64,000 nt of DNA from Schauerella fraxinea. Its GTDB lineage: Bacteria; Pseudomonadota; Gammaproteobacteria; Burkholderiales; Burkholderiaceae_B. The notes beneath the pieces are model-generated. The model searched no databases and had not been told where the DNA came from. It saw only the letters and a program-made list of their open reading frames with translations. The position numbers and the translations under genes were made by a program. Numbering within the stretch: position 1 is the stretch's first letter; each line of letters opens with the position of its first letter. Where the stretch lies: the NCBI GenBank assembly GCA_030849965.1, contig JAVDKL010000001.1:1594554-1658553 (forward strand), in the 5' to 3' direction. Positions 62,451 to 64,000 of the stretch are shown in pieces.

Positions 62451-63695
62451 TCATGCAGCCACGCGCTCGCGCCGTGTTGCAGCCACCGCGAACGCCTGCG
62501 CCAGATCGGCTTTCAAATCGGCGGGATCTTCGAGTCCGATATGTAAGCGGACCACCGGCGTCGTGCCCTGCCAGTAGCTGTGCTCATGCAAGCGCTCGGG
62601 CGCGGCGATCAAGGCCAGGCTTTCGTAACCGCCCCACGACGCGCCGATACCGAAGAAACGCAGGGCATCGACGAAGGCGTGCGCCGCTGCCAGATCGTCG
62701 TCTCGGAATGCAAACGACACCAATCCGCTCGCCCCCGTAAAGTCGCGTTGCCACAGGGCGTGGCCGGGATCGGTGGGCAAAGCGGGATAGAACACCCGTT
62801 CGACTTGCGCGTGCGTTTGCAGAAATTCGGCAATTTCGGTGGCATGCCGCTGATGTTGCGCCAGCCGGATCGGCAAGGTGCGCACCCCGCGCAACGCCAG
62901 ATAGGCATCGTCGGCACTGACCGAGAGCCCCAGCGCTTCATAAGCCACGCCGATCTTGTCGGCCAGGGCGGGGCTGTCGACCACCACCACGCCTTGCATC
63001 ACGTCGGAATGCCCCGCGATATATTTCGTGGCGGCCTGGATCGAGATGTCGGCGCCGAGCGCGAGGGGCTTGTAGAACCAGCCGCCGCTCCAGGTGTTGT
63101 CGGTGGCGACCAGCACGCCGTGCTGATGGGCGATCGCGGCCAGTCGCGGCAGATCCAGCACTTCAAACAGCAGTGAGCTGGGCGATTCGAGATACACGAG
63201 TTTGGTCGTGGCCCGAATCTTCGACGCCAGATCGTCGTGCGCGGGCGAAAAGTACTCCAGCTCGATGCCCAGTCGCTGCAGCAACGTGCGGTCGATGCGG
63301 CGCACCGGCGAATACACGCTATCGGCGACCAGTGCGTGATCGCCGGGCGACAACAAGCCCACCAGCACCAACGCGATCGCCGACAGACCCGAGGGCGCGA
63401 GGAACGCGCGGTGGCCCCCCTCCAGACCGAGAATGGCCGCTTCCAACGCGCGATGCGTGTCGAGCCCATGGCGCCCGTACGTGGCCACCGGCTCGCCCGC
63501 CGCCCGGCGTTGATGATGGTCTTCGTGCGCCTTGACGCTTTCGAAGCGCACCGTACTGGTACGCACCACCGGCACGTTGACGGGTCCCGACCCGTCGCGG
63601 AGCACCGGCGCGCCGGCATGCAGCAGGCGAGTGGCGTCGCCGATGGTGAGATCGCGATGAATCGCGTAAGGGGTTGCAGACGTAGGCTGGGTCAT
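62451..63695 (-). CDS. metC: Cystathionine beta-lyase
   Basis: 414 aa from the ATG giving MTQPTSATPYAIH, with AAGGAA 8 bases upstream; the frame goes on upstream without similarity. Cys/Met metabolism PLP family: YGRHGLDTHRALEAAI, AFLAPSGLSAIALVLVGLL, DNTWSGGWFYKPLALGADISIQAATKYIAGHSDVM with the PLP Lys. It should cleave cystathionine to homocysteine, pyruvate and ammonia. It follows an ABC ATPase gene on the same strand and could share its transcript. Confidence 0.92.
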   Translation of the reverse strand: MTQPTSATPYAIHRDLTIGDATRLLHAGAPVLRDGSGPVNVPVVRTSTVRFESVKAHEDHHQRRAAGEPVATYGRHGLDTHRALEAAILGLEGGHRAFLAPSGLSAIALVLVGLLSPGDHALVADSVYSPVRRIDRTLLQRLGIELEYFSPAHDDLASKIRATTKLVYLESPSSLLFEVLDLPRLAAIAHQHGVLVATDNTWSGGWFYKPLALGADISIQAATKYIAGHSDVMQGVVVVDSPALADKIGVAYEALGLSVSADDAYLALRGVRTLPIRLAQHQRHATEIAEFLQTHAQVERVFYPALPTDPGHALWQRDFTGASGLVSFAFRDDDLAAAHAFVDALRFFGIGASWGGYESLALIAAPERLHEHSYWQGTTPVVRLHIGLEDPADLKADLAQAFAVAATRRERVAA

Positions 63696-63760
63696 AAAAG
63701 CGGTTCCTTGAAACGGTCGACGGCCATGGCACACGCCATGGCGGGAGGTGTGGCGTACGG

Positions 63761-64000
63761 TCAGTACGACACCCAAAGGCGCTCGCGCTTGGCGGCGGCG
63801 AAAGGATCGGGCTGCCCTGGGGTGGCGCGCACCCCCTGCCCCAGCGTGCGTTGCAGAAATTCGCGGGTGCGGTCGCTGGTGGGATGTTGAAAAATGGCGG
63901 CGGGCGATCCCTGCTCCACGATGTGGCCGGCTTCCGTGAAGTACACGCGATCGCTGACTTCCTCGGCGAAGCGCATCTCGTGCGTGACCAATACGCAGGT
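63761..64000 (-). CDS. Amino-acid ABC transporter ATPase, 3' part (runs off the window)
   Basis: Only the C-terminal ~79 residues are in the window; the gene continues past base 64000. VLVTHEMRFAEEVSDRVYF is the H-loop region, followed by GHIVEQGSPAAIFQHPTSDRTREFLQ, typical of GlnQ/ArtP-like polar amino-acid transporters. It ends 65 bases before the metC start, so the substrate may be cystine or a related amino acid. The 5' end cannot be seen. Confidence 0.9.
   Translation of the reverse strand, partial: TCVLVTHEMRFAEEVSDRVYFTEAGHIVEQGSPAAIFQHPTSDRTREFLQRTLGQGVRATPGQPDPFAAAKRERLWVSY

Overview
The window looks like chromosomal DNA of a GC-rich betaproteobacterium of the order Burkholderiales. 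An environmental Bordetella/Achromobacter-type member of the Alcaligenaceae is the best guess. The reasons are two orphan Bug/TctC-family solute receptors, the general gene repertoire, and a Vi-antigen-type capsule locus, a locus known from Salmonella Typhi, Citrobacter, Achromobacter and environmental Bordetella. The genus is inference; no rRNA is present. The only RNA gene recognised is a tRNA-Arg(TCT).

Left part (314-13662, all +): an almost complete Vi-type capsule operon in the order tviB-tviD-tviE-vexA-vexB-vexC-vexD-vexE-vexL. It encodes the UDP-HexNAc dehydrogenase, the SGNH-type O-acetyltransferase, the GT4 polymerase, the outer-membrane lipoprotein, the ABC permease and ATPase, the PCP-type periplasmic adaptor, the LpxL-like lipid-anchor acyltransferase and a periplasmic PL1-like lyase. 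Two points stand out. The epimerase gene tviC is missing from its usual place, and the 'ATPase' VexC has lost Walker A, signature, Walker B and H-loop residues, so it looks like a pseudo-ATPase. VexB also carries a soluble N-terminal extension of about 200 residues.

Middle part (13.9-32.7 kb): housekeeping and stress genes. These are serine dehydratase sdaA, a manganese catalase with small neighbours, a PAS-rich histidine kinase, nhaA, a 5'-truncated orphan QseC-like kinase, a quinone reductase, and a secreted DUF2059-like protein. They continue with a glycosyltransferase/UDP-galactopyranose mutase fusion coupled to a GH1-like hydrolase, a TerC/Alx manganese exporter behind a yybP-ykoY manganese riboswitch, and the argO/argP pair.

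32.8-44.8 kb: a PRC-barrel protein; a minus-strand catabolic operon (two SDRs, a carboxymuconolactone-decarboxylase-like protein, a Bug receptor, an MDR oxidoreductase and a secreted esterase) facing a LysR regulator; a cluster of IS21-like terminal repeats; an OmpA-type lipoprotein; bdcR/bdcA; tRNA-Arg; a PuuB-like oxidase; and outer-membrane phospholipase A.

44.9-64 kb: a KdpD/KdpE-like two-component pair, vapBC with a likely operator, kup overlapping a SelA-like PLP enzyme, a GST, and a Bug receptor-amidase-isochorismatase-like hydrolase-GntR cassette. These are followed by an IclR-headed ABC transporter + hutD + hutF operon, a RIO kinase, a cystathionine beta-lyase, and the 3' end of another amino-acid ABC ATPase that runs off the window.
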